From the NCBI RefSeq assembly GCF_039521975.1, contig NZ_BAAACZ010000009.1, positions 372,001 to 436,000 of the forward strand: DNA of 64,000 bases, given 5' to 3'. The notes under the pieces were generated by a model. The model was not told the DNA's origin. It did no database searches and saw only the letters and a program-made list of their open reading frames with translations. Positions 9,360-18,470 of the stretch are shown one piece after another. Every line of letters begins with the position of its first letter. Position 1 is the stretch's first letter. The DNA is from Alkalibacillus silvisoli. Lineage in GTDB: Bacteria > Bacillota > Bacilli > Bacillales > Alkalibacillaceae. A program made the translations under genes and the position numbers.

Positions 9360-10526
9360 TTGTCAAAACAATACTATGCTGATTTGCACATACATATTGG
9401 TCAAACCTATTTAGGCAACCCGGTTAAAATTTCAGCTTCAAACAATTTAACGGTACCTAACATTATTCATTTCGCTAAAAATGTAAAAGGTATTGATTTA
9501 GTTGGAATTATTGATGCACATGTACCTGAGGTTTTGAAAGAAATAGAAAAACTAATTAAAGATCAATCTTTATATGAACTCGACCAAGGCGGGGTGACTG
9601 ACGGTAATGTTACGGTATTGTTAGGGAGTGAGGTTGAAATCTATGATGCAAATTGCTCAGGTCCTATCCACGTATTATGTTATTTTCCTACGATTGAAAG
9701 AATGAAACAATTTGCTACTTGGTATCAACAGTATGTGAAGAATCCCCATTTAAGCTCTCAAAGATTATATGTTACTGGGAGTGCATTGCAACAGAAAGTT
9801 CGTTCTCTTAAAGGCATGTTTATCCCAGCACATATCTTTACTCCATTTAAAAGCTTGTACGGAAAAGGTGTGAAAAGTAGCCTTACTGAAGTTTTTGATG
9901 CTGATTTGATTGATGGGATCGAGTTAGGGTTAAGTTCTGATACATCAATGGCGGAAGTGATTCGTGAATTAAAACCTTATACCTTTTTAACTAATTCTGA
10001 TGCTCATTCTTTAGAGAATATTGGTAGAGAGTATCAAGTTTTAACTTTAAAAAATTTGAGTTTTGAGGGAGTAAGATTAGCTTTAAAAGGAGGGGAACAT
10101 CACTATATTAAATCTAATTTTGGAATGAATCCTAAATTGGGTAAGTATTTCGAGTCGAAGTGCCGTAATTGCAATCAACACGTTAGTCAAGTCGATTTAT
10201 GTGAACATTGTGGTTCAAAGCGAATTGTTAAGGGAGTATCTAAAAGAATTGAAGAAATTAGCCAAACTCATGGCCCAACTACTCCTGTAGATCGTCCACC
10301 TTATATTCATCAAGTGCCACTGACATATGTTCCTGGAATTGGCCATAAAACCTTAGAGCAATTAAGGGAAAAACTACATCATGATATGTACATTATTCAT
10401 CACGCAACTATTGAAGAATTAACTGAAGTAGCTAATGAATCCATTGCTCAGCAAATATTGAATCTAAGAAAAGGGTTACGACAAGTTGTGCCAGGTGGAG
10501 GGGGTAAATACGGTAAAATAAAATAA
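9360..10526 (+). CDS. yqxK: Endonuclease Q-like PHP-domain protein, YqxK
   Basis: Member of the PHP phosphoesterase family related to EndoQ, a nuclease that cuts DNA 5' of deaminated bases; activity here is inferred from family. N-terminal PHP motif YADLHIHIG at residues ~5-13, further metal ligands in IDAHVPE and TNSDAHSLENIG. A zinc ribbon (CRNCNQ...CEHCGSKR) lies near residues 263-285, and a helix-hairpin-helix-like VPGIGHKTLEQL near 322. Likely start TTG 9360 (388 residues) six bases after AAAGGGTGA; a GTG at 9351 overlaps the nudF stop. Follows nudF directly. Confidence 0.82.
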   Translation: MSKQYYADLHIHIGQTYLGNPVKISASNNLTVPNIIHFAKNVKGIDLVGIIDAHVPEVLKEIEKLIKDQSLYELDQGGVTDGNVTVLLGSEVEIYDANCSGPIHVLCYFPTIERMKQFATWYQQYVKNPHLSSQRLYVTGSALQQKVRSLKGMFIPAHIFTPFKSLYGKGVKSSLTEVFDADLIDGIELGLSSDTSMAEVIRELKPYTFLTNSDAHSLENIGREYQVLTLKNLSFEGVRLALKGGEHHYIKSNFGMNPKLGKYFESKCRNCNQHVSQVDLCEHCGSKRIVKGVSKRIEEISQTHGPTTPVDRPPYIHQVPLTYVPGIGHKTLEQLREKLHHDMYIIHHATIEELTEVANESIAQQILNLRKGLRQVVPGGGGKYGKIK

Positions 10527-10549
10527 TAAATAATCTCTTAATTAGTTCT

Positions 10550-10574
10550 ATATTTATTTCTACTAACATAGTTT
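10550..10574 (+). promoter_or_regulatory. Possible SigE promoter of spoIIM
   Basis: ATATT (10550-10554) and CATAGTTT (10567-10574), spaced 12, partly resemble the mother-cell SigE consensus (KMATATT, CATACANT). spoIIM is a known SigE target, which supports the site, but the match is weak. Confidence 0.3.
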
Positions 10575-10607
10575 TTTACTAGAGTAGAAATGAATGGAGG
10601 AACTAAG

Positions 10608-11243
10608 ATGAAGCACTGGCCTAAAGCCCTTTCAATTCAAATTCAACCCTATTATAGTTTATATGTTTTCTTGTTTGTTCTATTTATTATTGGCGTTATT
10701 TTTGGGTCCATGATGGTAAGTAGTTTGAACTTTTTACAACAGCAAGACTTATTTTTCTACGTAGATCAATACTTTCAAACAATGACTGAACAACCAACAG
10801 GAAGTTACCTTGCTGTATTTTGGGACACTTTGTGGACACACGGGAAATACATTACGTTTTTATTCTTGTTTGGTTTATCATTTGTTGGTTTACCAGTCGT
10901 TTGGTTTTTGCTGTTTGTTAAAGGTGTTGTCATTGGTTTTACAGTTGGATTTTTAGTGAATCAACTATCATGGCAAGGATTTTTATTATCAATAATGTCG
11001 ATCGCTCCACAAAACTTATTAGTCGTACCAGCTTACCTCATAATAGCAGCAAGTAGTATGGTATTTACCATTCACGTTTTGAGAATCTTGTTTGTTAAAC
11101 ACCAAAGCTCTAACACAATTAGTGATGTCAGTGTTTTTTATATCCGTTCATACCTAGTGGCTTTAATGCTCGTGATCGCAGGGTCAGTTTTTGAAACGTT
11201 TGTATCGATGAATATGTTAGAATGGATTGTTAGCAGTCTGTAA
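10608..11243 (+). CDS. spoIIM: Stage II sporulation protein M
   Basis: Integral membrane part of the SpoIID-SpoIIM-SpoIIP engulfment complex, made in the mother cell, which localises SpoIIP and helps peptidoglycan remodelling as the mother cell engulfs the forespore. 211 residues from ATG 10608 (TGGAGG upstream), matching the family length (~214). About five hydrophobic segments: near residues 22-45, 83-105, 108-130, 133-155 and 180-205. Positioned immediately before fur, as in B. subtilis. Confidence 0.93.
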   Translation: MKHWPKALSIQIQPYYSLYVFLFVLFIIGVIFGSMMVSSLNFLQQQDLFFYVDQYFQTMTEQPTGSYLAVFWDTLWTHGKYITFLFLFGLSFVGLPVVWFLLFVKGVVIGFTVGFLVNQLSWQGFLLSIMSIAPQNLLVVPAYLIIAASSMVFTIHVLRILFVKHQSSNTISDVSVFYIRSYLVALMLVIAGSVFETFVSMNMLEWIVSSL

Positions 11244-11277
11244 TTATTATTAAAAAACAATAATTATCATGAGTAAT

Positions 11278-11322
11278 TTATAATTATTTTAATTTGACAC
11301 ATACTCTCCCATTTTCTATAAT
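11278..11322 (+). promoter_or_regulatory. fur promoter (SigA) with PerR-box-like operator
   Basis: TTGACA (11294-11299), 17-bp spacer, TATAAT (11317-11322): a perfect vegetative promoter 33 bp before the fur start. Immediately upstream, touching the -35 region, is TTATAATTATTTTAA (11278-11292), matching the PerR box TTATAATNATTATAA at 13 of 14 fixed positions. PerR control of fur is established in B. subtilis. AT-rich dyads at 11241-11275 lie further upstream. Confidence 0.75.
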
Positions 11323-11354
11323 TGAAGGTGTATGAAACGAGGGGAGAGATTGTA

Positions 11355-11801
11355 GTGGAAGACCGCATAGAAAATATTAAAAAACAATTACACTCTCAAA
11401 GTTATAAATTAACACCACAAAGAGAAGCGACTGTCCAAGTTTTGTTGGAGCATGAGCAAGATCATTTAAGTGCGGAAGATGTTTATCTCCTCGTTAAAGA
11501 TAAAGCTCCTGAAATTGGATTAGCAACGGTTTATCGAACATTAGAATTGTTAACTGAACTAAAAGTCGTTGATAAAATTAATTTCGGTGATGGTGTTTCG
11601 CGTTATGATTTAAGAAAAGAAGGAGCAGAGCATTTTCACCACCATTTAGTATGTGTTGAGTGTGGTTCTGTAACAGAGATTGAAGAAGACTTGTTGGGTG
11701 ATGTTGAGAAGGTTGTTGAATCACGATTTGAGTTCGATGTGAAGGATCATCGCCTAACTTTTCATGGCATTTGTAAAAACTGTCAAAATAAAAGCGAATA
11801 A
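11355..11801 (+). CDS. fur: Ferric uptake regulator
   Basis: Iron-sensing repressor of siderophore and iron-uptake genes. 148 residues from the GTG at 11355 (GGGGAGAG upstream), equal to B. subtilis Fur; an upstream in-frame ATG at 11322 overlaps the -10 box and is rejected. Winged-helix DNA-binding N terminus (YKLTPQR, IGLATVYRTLELL), then metal sites: HFHHHLVC (Fe-sensing histidines) and two CxxC pairs (CVEC near 96-99, CKNC near the end) for structural zinc. Single-gene unit with its own promoter and terminator. Confidence 0.95.
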   Translation: MEDRIENIKKQLHSQSYKLTPQREATVQVLLEHEQDHLSAEDVYLLVKDKAPEIGLATVYRTLELLTELKVVDKINFGDGVSRYDLRKEGAEHFHHHLVCVECGSVTEIEEDLLGDVEKVVESRFEFDVKDHRLTFHGICKNCQNKSE

Positions 11802-11811
11802 ATCAATGAGT

Positions 11812-11844
11812 AGGCCTTTGACCCTTGTGGAAAAAGGTCTTTTT
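11812..11844 (+). terminator. Intrinsic terminator of fur
   Basis: AGGCCTTT (11812-11819) pairs with AAAGGTCT (11833-11840, one G-T pair), followed by TTTT, directly after fur. Confidence 0.65.
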
Positions 11845-12004
11845 AAGTTTGTGATATATTTAAAATAATAGCTTCGTTAGATTACCGTGTTGCTATTTTA
11901 TTCTTTACACATTGAGTTGTTGTATGGTGAAACCACGTCAACAGAAAGTGATTCACTATAACAAAAACGGTTTTCACAGAACCAAATTTAAAAGGGGAAT
12001 GTTT

Positions 12005-12892
12005 ATGAAGGATGCCGTGCAAGACTTTCTACATTTTTTGCGAATAGAAAAAGGATTAGCCGAAAACTCGATCAATTCTTATGAAAGAGATTTAAATCAA
12101 TACATAACTTATATAAAAGAAAAGGAAGAGTTGCAATCTGTAGAACAAGTCGAACGTCACCATATACGAGGGCTGTTAAAACAAATGAATGATCAAGGTA
12201 AGTCCGCTGCTAGCATTTCACGCATGATATCGACATTACGATCATTTCACCAATTTATCGTTCGCGAATATCAAACCTCGCATGACCCAACACTTCACAT
12301 CGAAAGGCCTAAACGAGATAGGCAATTACCGAAAGTGTTAACAAACGAAGAGGTTGAACGCTTGCTTGAGGTTAAAGGTGAGAAGCCGATTGATATAAGA
12401 AATAAAGCCATGTTTGAGACTTTGTATGCAACAGGTTTACGAATCTCGGAGTTACTTTCACTTCAAATAGATGATTTGCATCTATTAATGGGCTTTGTGC
12501 GAATTGTCGGAAAAGGTGGGAAAGAACGAATTGTCCCATTAGGCCAACATGCACAAAATGCAATCCAAAATTATGTTGACTATGGCAGGGGTTCATTATT
12601 AAAAAAATATAAAAATGATGCTTTATTTTTGAACCATCGAGGGAATACCATGACTAGACAAGGATTTTGGAAAGTATTAAAAACGCACGCTCGTCAACAA
12701 GAAATTTTTAAAGAAATTACTCCTCATATGCTAAGGCATTCTTTTGCCACACATTTGTTAGAAAATGGCGCTGATTTAAGGGCGGTACAAGAAATGCTAG
12801 GCCATGCCGATATTTCGACTACTCAAATTTATACTCATGTTTCTAAAACAAGGTTAAAAGATATTTATCAAGATTACCATCCGCGTGCATAA
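12005..12892 (+). CDS. xerD: Tyrosine recombinase XerD
   Basis: Acts with XerC at dif to resolve chromosome dimers at division. 295 residues from ATG 12005 (AAAGGGG upstream), matching RipX of B. subtilis (296); the in-frame sequence back to 11912 has no conserved content. N-terminal SAM-like core-binding domain (residues 1-85), catalytic domain with Arg in ATGLRISELL, Lys in GKGGKER, HMLRHSFATH (His and Arg), LGHADIS and the nucleophile Tyr in TQIYTHVS. Located between fur and deoB as in relatives. Confidence 0.94.
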   Translation: MKDAVQDFLHFLRIEKGLAENSINSYERDLNQYITYIKEKEELQSVEQVERHHIRGLLKQMNDQGKSAASISRMISTLRSFHQFIVREYQTSHDPTLHIERPKRDRQLPKVLTNEEVERLLEVKGEKPIDIRNKAMFETLYATGLRISELLSLQIDDLHLLMGFVRIVGKGGKERIVPLGQHAQNAIQNYVDYGRGSLLKKYKNDALFLNHRGNTMTRQGFWKVLKTHARQQEIFKEITPHMLRHSFATHLLENGADLRAVQEMLGHADISTTQIYTHVSKTRLKDIYQDYHPRA

Positions 12893-12960
12893 TAATATTA
12901 GATTATGTTATATTGAGAAGCGTTTCCTTTATGATGATAGCAAAATGGAGGTTTTTAGAA

Positions 12961-14136
12961 ATGTCATTTAAAAGAGTATTTTTAATAGTAATGGATTCTG
13001 TTGGGGTAGGTGAAGCTCCAGATGCTCAGCAGTTTGGTGACCAAGGAGCTGACACTCTAGGCCACATCGCACAACATATGGGCGGATTGAAAATGCCAAA
13101 TATGAAGCGGTTAGGTTTAGGGAACATACATGAAGTAGAAGGTATAGGTCAAGATACCCACCCTCAAGCTTACTATACAATGATGGAAGAGTTATCTGCT
13201 GGTAAAGATACAATGACTGGACATTGGGAACTTATGGGGCTACGTATTGACCAACCATTCCGCGTGTTTCCAGATGGTTTCCCAGATGAGTTAATTAAGC
13301 AACTAGAGGAAAAGACCGGACGTAAGGTAATTGGTAATAAACCTGCTTCTGGTACTGAGATCTTAAAAGAATTAGGTCAAGAGCATATGGAAACTGGTGC
13401 ACTTATTGTGTATACATCAGCGGACTCTGTTTTACAGATTGCAGCACATGAAGAGATTATTCCGGTTGATGAACTATATGAAATATGTGAATTTGCTAGG
13501 GAAATTACGAAAGATGAGCCATATATGATTGGTCGTATTATAGCAAGGCCATTTGTAGGTGAGCCAGGTGCATTTGATCGAACACCAAACCGTCATGACT
13601 ATGCACTTAAGCCTTTTGGCGACACTGTTATGAATTATTTAGAAGATGATGGTTATGATGTTATCGCTTTAGGTAAAATTTCTGATATTTATGACGGTGA
13701 AGGGGTAACTGAAGCGATCCGCACTGAAGATAATTCAGATGGATTAGATAAATTAGTTGCTTCAATGGATCAAAATTTCCATGGGTTAAATTTCTTGAAT
13801 TTAGTTGACTTTGATGCTAAGTTCGGTCATCGTCGTGATCCTCAAGGTTACGGAGAAGCTTTAGAAGAGTTCGATCGTCGTTTACCAGAAGTGTTAGATA
13901 AGTTACGTGAAGATGATTTATTAATTATTACAGCTGACCACGGTAATGACCCAGTTCATCATGGTACTGACCACACAAGAGAGTATGTACCTCTTTTAGC
14001 TTATCATCGTCGAATTAACGAAGCTCAAGAATTGTCAATAAGAAAAACATTCGCTGATGTTGGTGCAACAGTAGCTGAAAACTTTAATACAAAGATGCCA
14101 GAATTTGGTGAAAGCTTCTTGAAAAACATAAGATAA
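12961..14136 (+). CDS. deoB: Phosphopentomutase
   Basis: Interconverts (deoxy)ribose-1-phosphate and -5-phosphate, joining nucleoside breakdown to sugar metabolism. 391 residues from ATG 12961 with TGGAGG upstream. Alkaline-phosphatase superfamily metal sites: MDSVGVGEAPDA at the N terminus, the phosphorylated Thr in GKDTMTGHWE, then RHDYALKPFG, FDAKFGHRRD, ADHGNDPVHHGTDHTRE. First gene of deoB-pupG-pdp; 28 bp to pupG. Confidence 0.95.
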   Translation: MSFKRVFLIVMDSVGVGEAPDAQQFGDQGADTLGHIAQHMGGLKMPNMKRLGLGNIHEVEGIGQDTHPQAYYTMMEELSAGKDTMTGHWELMGLRIDQPFRVFPDGFPDELIKQLEEKTGRKVIGNKPASGTEILKELGQEHMETGALIVYTSADSVLQIAAHEEIIPVDELYEICEFAREITKDEPYMIGRIIARPFVGEPGAFDRTPNRHDYALKPFGDTVMNYLEDDGYDVIALGKISDIYDGEGVTEAIRTEDNSDGLDKLVASMDQNFHGLNFLNLVDFDAKFGHRRDPQGYGEALEEFDRRLPEVLDKLREDDLLIITADHGNDPVHHGTDHTREYVPLLAYHRRINEAQELSIRKTFADVGATVAENFNTKMPEFGESFLKNIR

Positions 14137-14164
14137 TATATGGGCAAAGAAAAGGAGAATGAAC

Positions 14165-14986
14165 ATGTCATTAATGGAACAAATTAGGGAATCAGAGAAG
14201 TATATCAGTAATCAATTAAATGGCGACAAACCAAGTATTGGACTTATTTTAGGTTCTGGTTTAGGTGTGTTAGCTGATGAAATTGAGGGAGCAATTACAA
14301 TCCCTTATCAAGAAATTCCACATTTTCCTCAATCAACAGTAGAAGGACATAAAGGACAACTAGTCATTGGTCAATTACAAGGACAGCGAGTTGTAGCGAT
14401 GCAAGGGCGCTTTCATTACTATGAAGGCTACTCGATGCAACATGTTACATTCCCAGTCCGCGTTATGAAACAATTAGGCGTTGAAAAGTTACTCGTAACA
14501 AATGCTGCAGGTGGCATTAATGAATCATTTAATCCAGGTGACCTGATGTTTATTGAAGATCATATTAACAATATGGGAGATAATCCATTGATTGGTAAAA
14601 ACGTTGATGCATTAGGCGCAAGATTTCCTGACATGTCTCAAGCTTATGATCGTGAATTAATAAATACTGCTCAACAGGCAGCTACCGATTTGAACCTTAA
14701 TGTTCAAAGAGGCGTTTACGTAGGCAACACTGGACCTACATATGAAACGGGAAGTGAAGTAAAAATGTTAAGAACGCTAGGTGGGGATGCAGTAGGTATG
14801 TCTACAGTCCCTGAAGTGATCGTAGCGAATCACACTGGTATTAAAGTGTTAGGGATTTCTTGCATTTCGAATATGGCAGCTGGAATATTAGATCAACCTC
14901 TATCTCATGATGAGGTAATTGAAACAACAGAAAAAGTTAAACAGTCATTTATTCAACTAGTAAAACAAATATTGCAGTCAGTATAA
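14165..14986 (+). CDS. pupG: Purine-nucleoside phosphorylase
   Basis: Cleaves purine (deoxy)nucleosides with phosphate to base and (deoxy)ribose-1-phosphate, the substrate of DeoB. 273 residues. PNP/MTAP family: GLILGSGLG, phosphate-binding MQGRFHYYEGYS, TNAAGGIN and AVGMSTVPEV. Start ATG 14165 lies 7 bases after AAAGGAG; the ATG at 14159 is too close to the site. Corresponds to the trimeric low-molecular-mass guanosine/inosine type. Confidence 0.94.
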   Translation: MSLMEQIRESEKYISNQLNGDKPSIGLILGSGLGVLADEIEGAITIPYQEIPHFPQSTVEGHKGQLVIGQLQGQRVVAMQGRFHYYEGYSMQHVTFPVRVMKQLGVEKLLVTNAAGGINESFNPGDLMFIEDHINNMGDNPLIGKNVDALGARFPDMSQAYDRELINTAQQAATDLNLNVQRGVYVGNTGPTYETGSEVKMLRTLGGDAVGMSTVPEVIVANHTGIKVLGISCISNMAAGILDQPLSHDEVIETTEKVKQSFIQLVKQILQSV

Positions 14987-15001
14987 GAGGAGGTAAAGGT
15001 C

Positions 15002-16306
15002 ATGCGAATGTATGATATTATTGAAAAGAAGCGAGATCACCTAGAATTAACGGATGAAGAGTTAAATTTCTTTATCAATGGTTATACAGATGGGTCAATT
15101 CCAGAATACCAAGCAAGCGCGCTTGCAATGGCTATTTATTTTAACGGAATGTCAGAACAAGAGCGTGCAACATTAACGATGGCTATGGCTGAATCAGGTG
15201 ATATGATTGATTTATCACCTATTGATGGAGTTAAAGTAGATAAGCACTCTACAGGTGGCGTTGGTGATACAACAACATTAGTCTTAGCCCCACTTGTAGC
15301 AGCCGTGGGTGTACCTGTTGCTAAGATGAGCGGGCGAGGCTTAGGTCATACTGGTGGAACAGTGGATAAACTAGAAGCAGTACCAGGCTTCCACGTAGAA
15401 ATTGATAATGAAGAATTCATTCGTTTAGTTAATCAAAATAAGTTATCCGTTATTGGCCAGTCAGGTAATTTAACACCTGCTGATAAGAAGCTTTATGGTT
15501 TAAGGGATGTGACAGCAACAGTCAATTCAATTCCATTAATCGCTAGCTCAATAATGAGTAAGAAGATTGCAGCTGGTGCGGATGCAATTGTTTTAGATGT
15601 TAAAACAGGTGCCGGTGCATTTATGAAGAGTGAAGAAGAATCAATTGAACTTGCAAAAGCAATGGTTTCTATAGGTAATAATGTTGGCCGTAACACGATG
15701 GCAGTTATTAGTGACATGGCACAACCATTAGGGCGTGCGATTGGTAATGCACTTGAAGTAAGAGAAGCAATCGAAACACTTCAAGGAAAAGGACCAGAAG
15801 ACTTAACTGAACTTTCATTAACCTTAGCTAGTCAAATGGTTGTAGTAGGCGGAAAAGCTAATACAATTGATGAAGCACGAAAAATGCTTGATGAAGTGAT
15901 TGAAAATGGTAAAGCACTTGAAACGTTTAAGACATTTTTAGCTTCACAAGGTGGAGATGCATCAGTAGTTGACAATCCAAATGATCTGCCGCAAGCTAAA
16001 CATCAAGTTGAACTTCTAGCTAAGAAGTCAGGATATGTAAGTGAAATTGTTGCTGATGAAATTGGTAATGCAGCTATGCTTCTAGGTGCAGGTCGCCAAA
16101 CAAAGGATTCTGAAATTGACCTTGCTGTTGGCGTAGTTCTCAATAATAAAGTAGGGGACTATGTTGAAGAAGGTGCATCTTTATTAACCATTCACAGTAA
16201 TTCTGACGATATTGAGAATATTAAAAATAAACTTTATGAAAATATTACCATTTCAGAACAGGTTGTTAAAGCACCAGATTTAATTAAAACACTGATATCT
16301 GAATAA
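15002..16306 (+). CDS. pdp: Pyrimidine-nucleoside phosphorylase
   Basis: Phosphorolysis of uridine, thymidine and deoxyuridine. 434 residues starting MRMYDIIEKK, matching family length. Signatures: KHSTGGVGDTTT (phosphate binding), SGRGLGHTGGTVDKLE, LDVKTGAGAFM, and a C-terminal domain with RQTKDSEIDLAVG. RBS AGGAGGT. In B. subtilis pdp belongs to dra-nupC-pdp elsewhere; here it completes a compact salvage operon with deoB and pupG (15 bp gap). Confidence 0.95.
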   Translation: MRMYDIIEKKRDHLELTDEELNFFINGYTDGSIPEYQASALAMAIYFNGMSEQERATLTMAMAESGDMIDLSPIDGVKVDKHSTGGVGDTTTLVLAPLVAAVGVPVAKMSGRGLGHTGGTVDKLEAVPGFHVEIDNEEFIRLVNQNKLSVIGQSGNLTPADKKLYGLRDVTATVNSIPLIASSIMSKKIAAGADAIVLDVKTGAGAFMKSEEESIELAKAMVSIGNNVGRNTMAVISDMAQPLGRAIGNALEVREAIETLQGKGPEDLTELSLTLASQMVVVGGKANTIDEARKMLDEVIENGKALETFKTFLASQGGDASVVDNPNDLPQAKHQVELLAKKSGYVSEIVADEIGNAAMLLGAGRQTKDSEIDLAVGVVLNNKVGDYVEEGASLLTIHSNSDDIENIKNKLYENITISEQVVKAPDLIKTLISE

Positions 16307-16311
16307 TATTG

Positions 16312-16351
16312 AATCCTGAGTTTTCTGGTAAAAGAAAACTCAGGATTTTTT
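16312..16351 (+). terminator. Intrinsic terminator of the deoB-pupG-pdp operon
   Basis: Perfect 15-bp stem: AATCCTGAGTTTTCT (16312-16326) with 16333-16347, 6-nt loop, followed by a T-run. Confidence 0.9.
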
Positions 16352-16359
16352 ATTTTTAT

Positions 16360-16389
16360 GTAATAAAATTCTCTTCTATGGAAAAAATA
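16360..16389 (+). promoter_or_regulatory. Possible SigF promoter of dacF
   Basis: GGAAAAAATA (16380-16389) fits the SigF -10 consensus GGNNANANT, with a partial -35 (GTAATA, 16360-16365) 14 bp upstream. dacF is a known forespore SigF target; the -35 match is poor. Confidence 0.4.
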
Positions 16390-16415
16390 TGAAACATGAA
16401 TGGAGGGAATGGATT

Positions 16416-17594
16416 ATGTTTCGTAAAGCGTTTTTAATTACCTTGATCTTATTACTATTATTACCACAATCCAATATATGGGCAGAGGATGAAGGCGGTG
16501 ATTTGGTTGAATCTGCTAAATCAGCGATCTTACTGGAGGTAGACACGGGAACGGTTCTTTATGATAAAGATCCTCACGAAGAATTACCACCAGCTAGTAT
16601 GACAAAGTTAATGTCGATGTTACTTATTATGGAGGAGCTTGATGAGGGGGCTTTAACTCTTGATGAAACTATTCAAGTAAGTGAATATGCCGCTTCAATG
16701 GGAGGTTCACAAATTTATTTAGAACCTTTTGAAGAAATGACGGTTGAAGACTTGTTAAAAGCGGTCGCTATAGCTTCTGCTAACGATGCTACTGTAGCAT
16801 TAGCAGAACGTATCTCTGTAACAGAGCAATCCTTTGTTGAAAGAATGAATGAAAGAGCTAGTGAGCTAGGGTTAGAAAATACTAACTTTGTTAATTCAAC
16901 TGGTTTACCAGATGATGATCAATATAGTTCAGCACACGATATGGGAAGAATTGCTCAGGAATTGTTACAACATGAAGAAATTACAGATTACACAAAGATC
17001 TATGAAGATTACTTACGACAAGGGACAGATGATGAGTTTTGGTTAGTTAATACTAATCGGTTAGTTAAGTTTTACCAAGGTGTAGATGGCCTTAAAACTG
17101 GTTATACAAGTGAAGCTGAGTATTGCTTAACCGCAACGGCTAGACGTGGGGATATGCGGGTTGTATCTGTTGTTATGGGAGCTGAAACCCCACAAAAACG
17201 TAATGCGGATATAACATCAATGTTAGATTACGCTTATGGTCATTATGAATTACACCAACTGCACACTAAAGGAGAGGAATTATATCGCTTTCAACACCTT
17301 AAAGCGAATAATGACTCTTTAGTTGTTTCTCCAAAACACAATATATCAATGCTATTAAATAAAGGTGAAAGTATTGATGATTATCGTACTGAAATATCAA
17401 TTGACGATAAAGACCAATGGCCATTAGAAAAAGGTGATGAGGTTGGACAGATTGAAATTTATAAAGATGAACAACTAATGCATGATTATCCTTTAGCAAT
17501 TCGAGATCATGTAGAAGATGCTTCTGTTTGGACGTTGTGGAAAAGAATGATGAATCAATTACACAACCGTGATGTAATGTCGAATTTAAACTAG
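16416..17594 (+). CDS. dacF: D-alanyl-D-alanine carboxypeptidase DacF
   Basis: Forespore penicillin-binding protein that trims stem peptides and limits cross-linking of spore peptidoglycan. 392 residues from ATG 16416 (TGGAGGG upstream). Signal peptide ~1-23 (hydrophobic LITLILLLLLPQ, cleavage near WA-EDE). S11 motifs: PASMTKLMSM (nucleophile Ser), SANDATV, GLKTGYT. A C-terminal PBP5_C-like beta domain (~290-375) and a terminal amphipathic helix (ASVWTLWKRMMNQL) for membrane association. Directly upstream of spoIIAA as in B. subtilis. Confidence 0.92.
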   Translation: MFRKAFLITLILLLLLPQSNIWAEDEGGDLVESAKSAILLEVDTGTVLYDKDPHEELPPASMTKLMSMLLIMEELDEGALTLDETIQVSEYAASMGGSQIYLEPFEEMTVEDLLKAVAIASANDATVALAERISVTEQSFVERMNERASELGLENTNFVNSTGLPDDDQYSSAHDMGRIAQELLQHEEITDYTKIYEDYLRQGTDDEFWLVNTNRLVKFYQGVDGLKTGYTSEAEYCLTATARRGDMRVVSVVMGAETPQKRNADITSMLDYAYGHYELHQLHTKGEELYRFQHLKANNDSLVVSPKHNISMLLNKGESIDDYRTEISIDDKDQWPLEKGDEVGQIEIYKDEQLMHDYPLAIRDHVEDASVWTLWKRMMNQLHNRDVMSNLN

Positions 17595-17606
17595 TTTTGT
17601 CTTTAA

Positions 17607-17636
17607 GCAGGAAAGTCATATAAAAATGGCGAAAAG
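17607..17636 (+). promoter_or_regulatory. Candidate SigH promoter of the spoIIA operon
   Basis: GCAGGAAAG (17607-17615), 12-bp spacer, GGCGAAAAG (17628-17636), close to the SigH consensus RNAGGAWWW / RNNGAATWW (8 of 9 and partial). spoIIA is transcribed by SigH in B. subtilis and needs Spo0A~P. Confidence 0.5.
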
Positions 17637-17671
17637 GCTCAATAGCATCAATTCAAAGGAGGAAGAGTGCG

Positions 17672-18025
17672 TTGAGCCTTATTTCACATTTTGAGAAAAA
17701 AGAAGATGTGTTACTTGTTCGTTTAGTTGGAGAATTAGATCACCATGAAGCTGAAACATTAAAAGATGATTGGCAAAACCAATTGCAAGATGAAGCAATT
17801 AAGCATGTTGTCGTTAATTTGGAAAGACTATCTTTTATGGATTCTTCGGGGTTGGGTGTATTTTTAGGTCGGTATAAGCAGGTTAAAACTAATGATGGTG
17901 AAATGGTTATTTGTTCAATTAATAATTCGGTTAAAAGGTTGTTTGAACTTTCCGGTCTATTTAAGTTAATTAACACTGAGGAGAATGAATCCGAAGCGCT
18001 ATCTCGTTTGGGGGTGGCGTCATGA
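17672..18025 (+). CDS. spoIIAA: Anti-sigma F factor antagonist
   Basis: STAS-domain protein which, when dephosphorylated by SpoIIE, binds SpoIIAB and frees SigF in the forespore. 117 residues, exactly the B. subtilis length. The phosphorylated Ser is in FMDSSGLGVFLGRY (near residue 58). TTG start with AAAGGAGGAAG 8 bases upstream. Overlaps spoIIAB by 4 bp (ATGA), so they are coupled. Confidence 0.96.
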   Translation: MSLISHFEKKEDVLLVRLVGELDHHEAETLKDDWQNQLQDEAIKHVVVNLERLSFMDSSGLGVFLGRYKQVKTNDGEMVICSINNSVKRLFELSGLFKLINTEENESEALSRLGVAS

Positions 18026-18465
18026 ATAACCATATGAAAGTAGAAATGTCAGCAAAAAGTGAAAATGAATCATTTGCTCGCATTGTTGTTGCTTCTTTCA
18101 TTTCACAATTAGACCCAACAGTAGATGAATTAACAGAAATTAAAACCGTCGTTTCTGAAGCGGTTACCAATGCGATTATTCATGGTTATGAAGACCAGGA
18201 TCATGGTGTAGTTGAGCTTGAGTGTAATATAGACGATCATGAAGTATCACTAAAAATTATTGATTATGGTAAGGGTATTTTTGATATTGATGAAGCGGTT
18301 GAACCTATGTACACGTCAAAGCCTGAATTAGAGCGTTCGGGTATGGGCTTTACTATTATGGAAAATTTCATGGATGACTTTGAAGTAGTCTCAGCTAAAG
18401 GTCAAGGTACAACGGTAATTTTAAGGAAGAACTTCAATTACAATGAACGACATGTCCTTAGGTGA
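18022..18465 (+). CDS. spoIIAB: Anti-sigma F factor, serine kinase
   Basis: GHKL-type kinase that holds SigF inactive and phosphorylates SpoIIAA. 147 residues. ATP site: EAVTNAIIHGYE (N box), DYGKGIFD (G1), TSKPELERSGMGFTIME (lid and G2). The N-terminal SENESFARIVVASF and LDPTVDELTEIKT segments are nearly invariant in Bacilli. Overlaps spoIIAA by 4 bp; sigF begins within 10 bp of the stop. Confidence 0.96.
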   Translation: MNNHMKVEMSAKSENESFARIVVASFISQLDPTVDELTEIKTVVSEAVTNAIIHGYEDQDHGVVELECNIDDHEVSLKIIDYGKGIFDIDEAVEPMYTSKPELERSGMGFTIMENFMDDFEVVSAKGQGTTVILRKNFNYNERHVLR

Positions 18466-18470
18466 TGTCG

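Noticed and set aside
11912..12004. N-terminal extension of XerD
   Set aside because: No homology-like content, no ribosome site; ATG 12005 fits AAAGGGG and family length.
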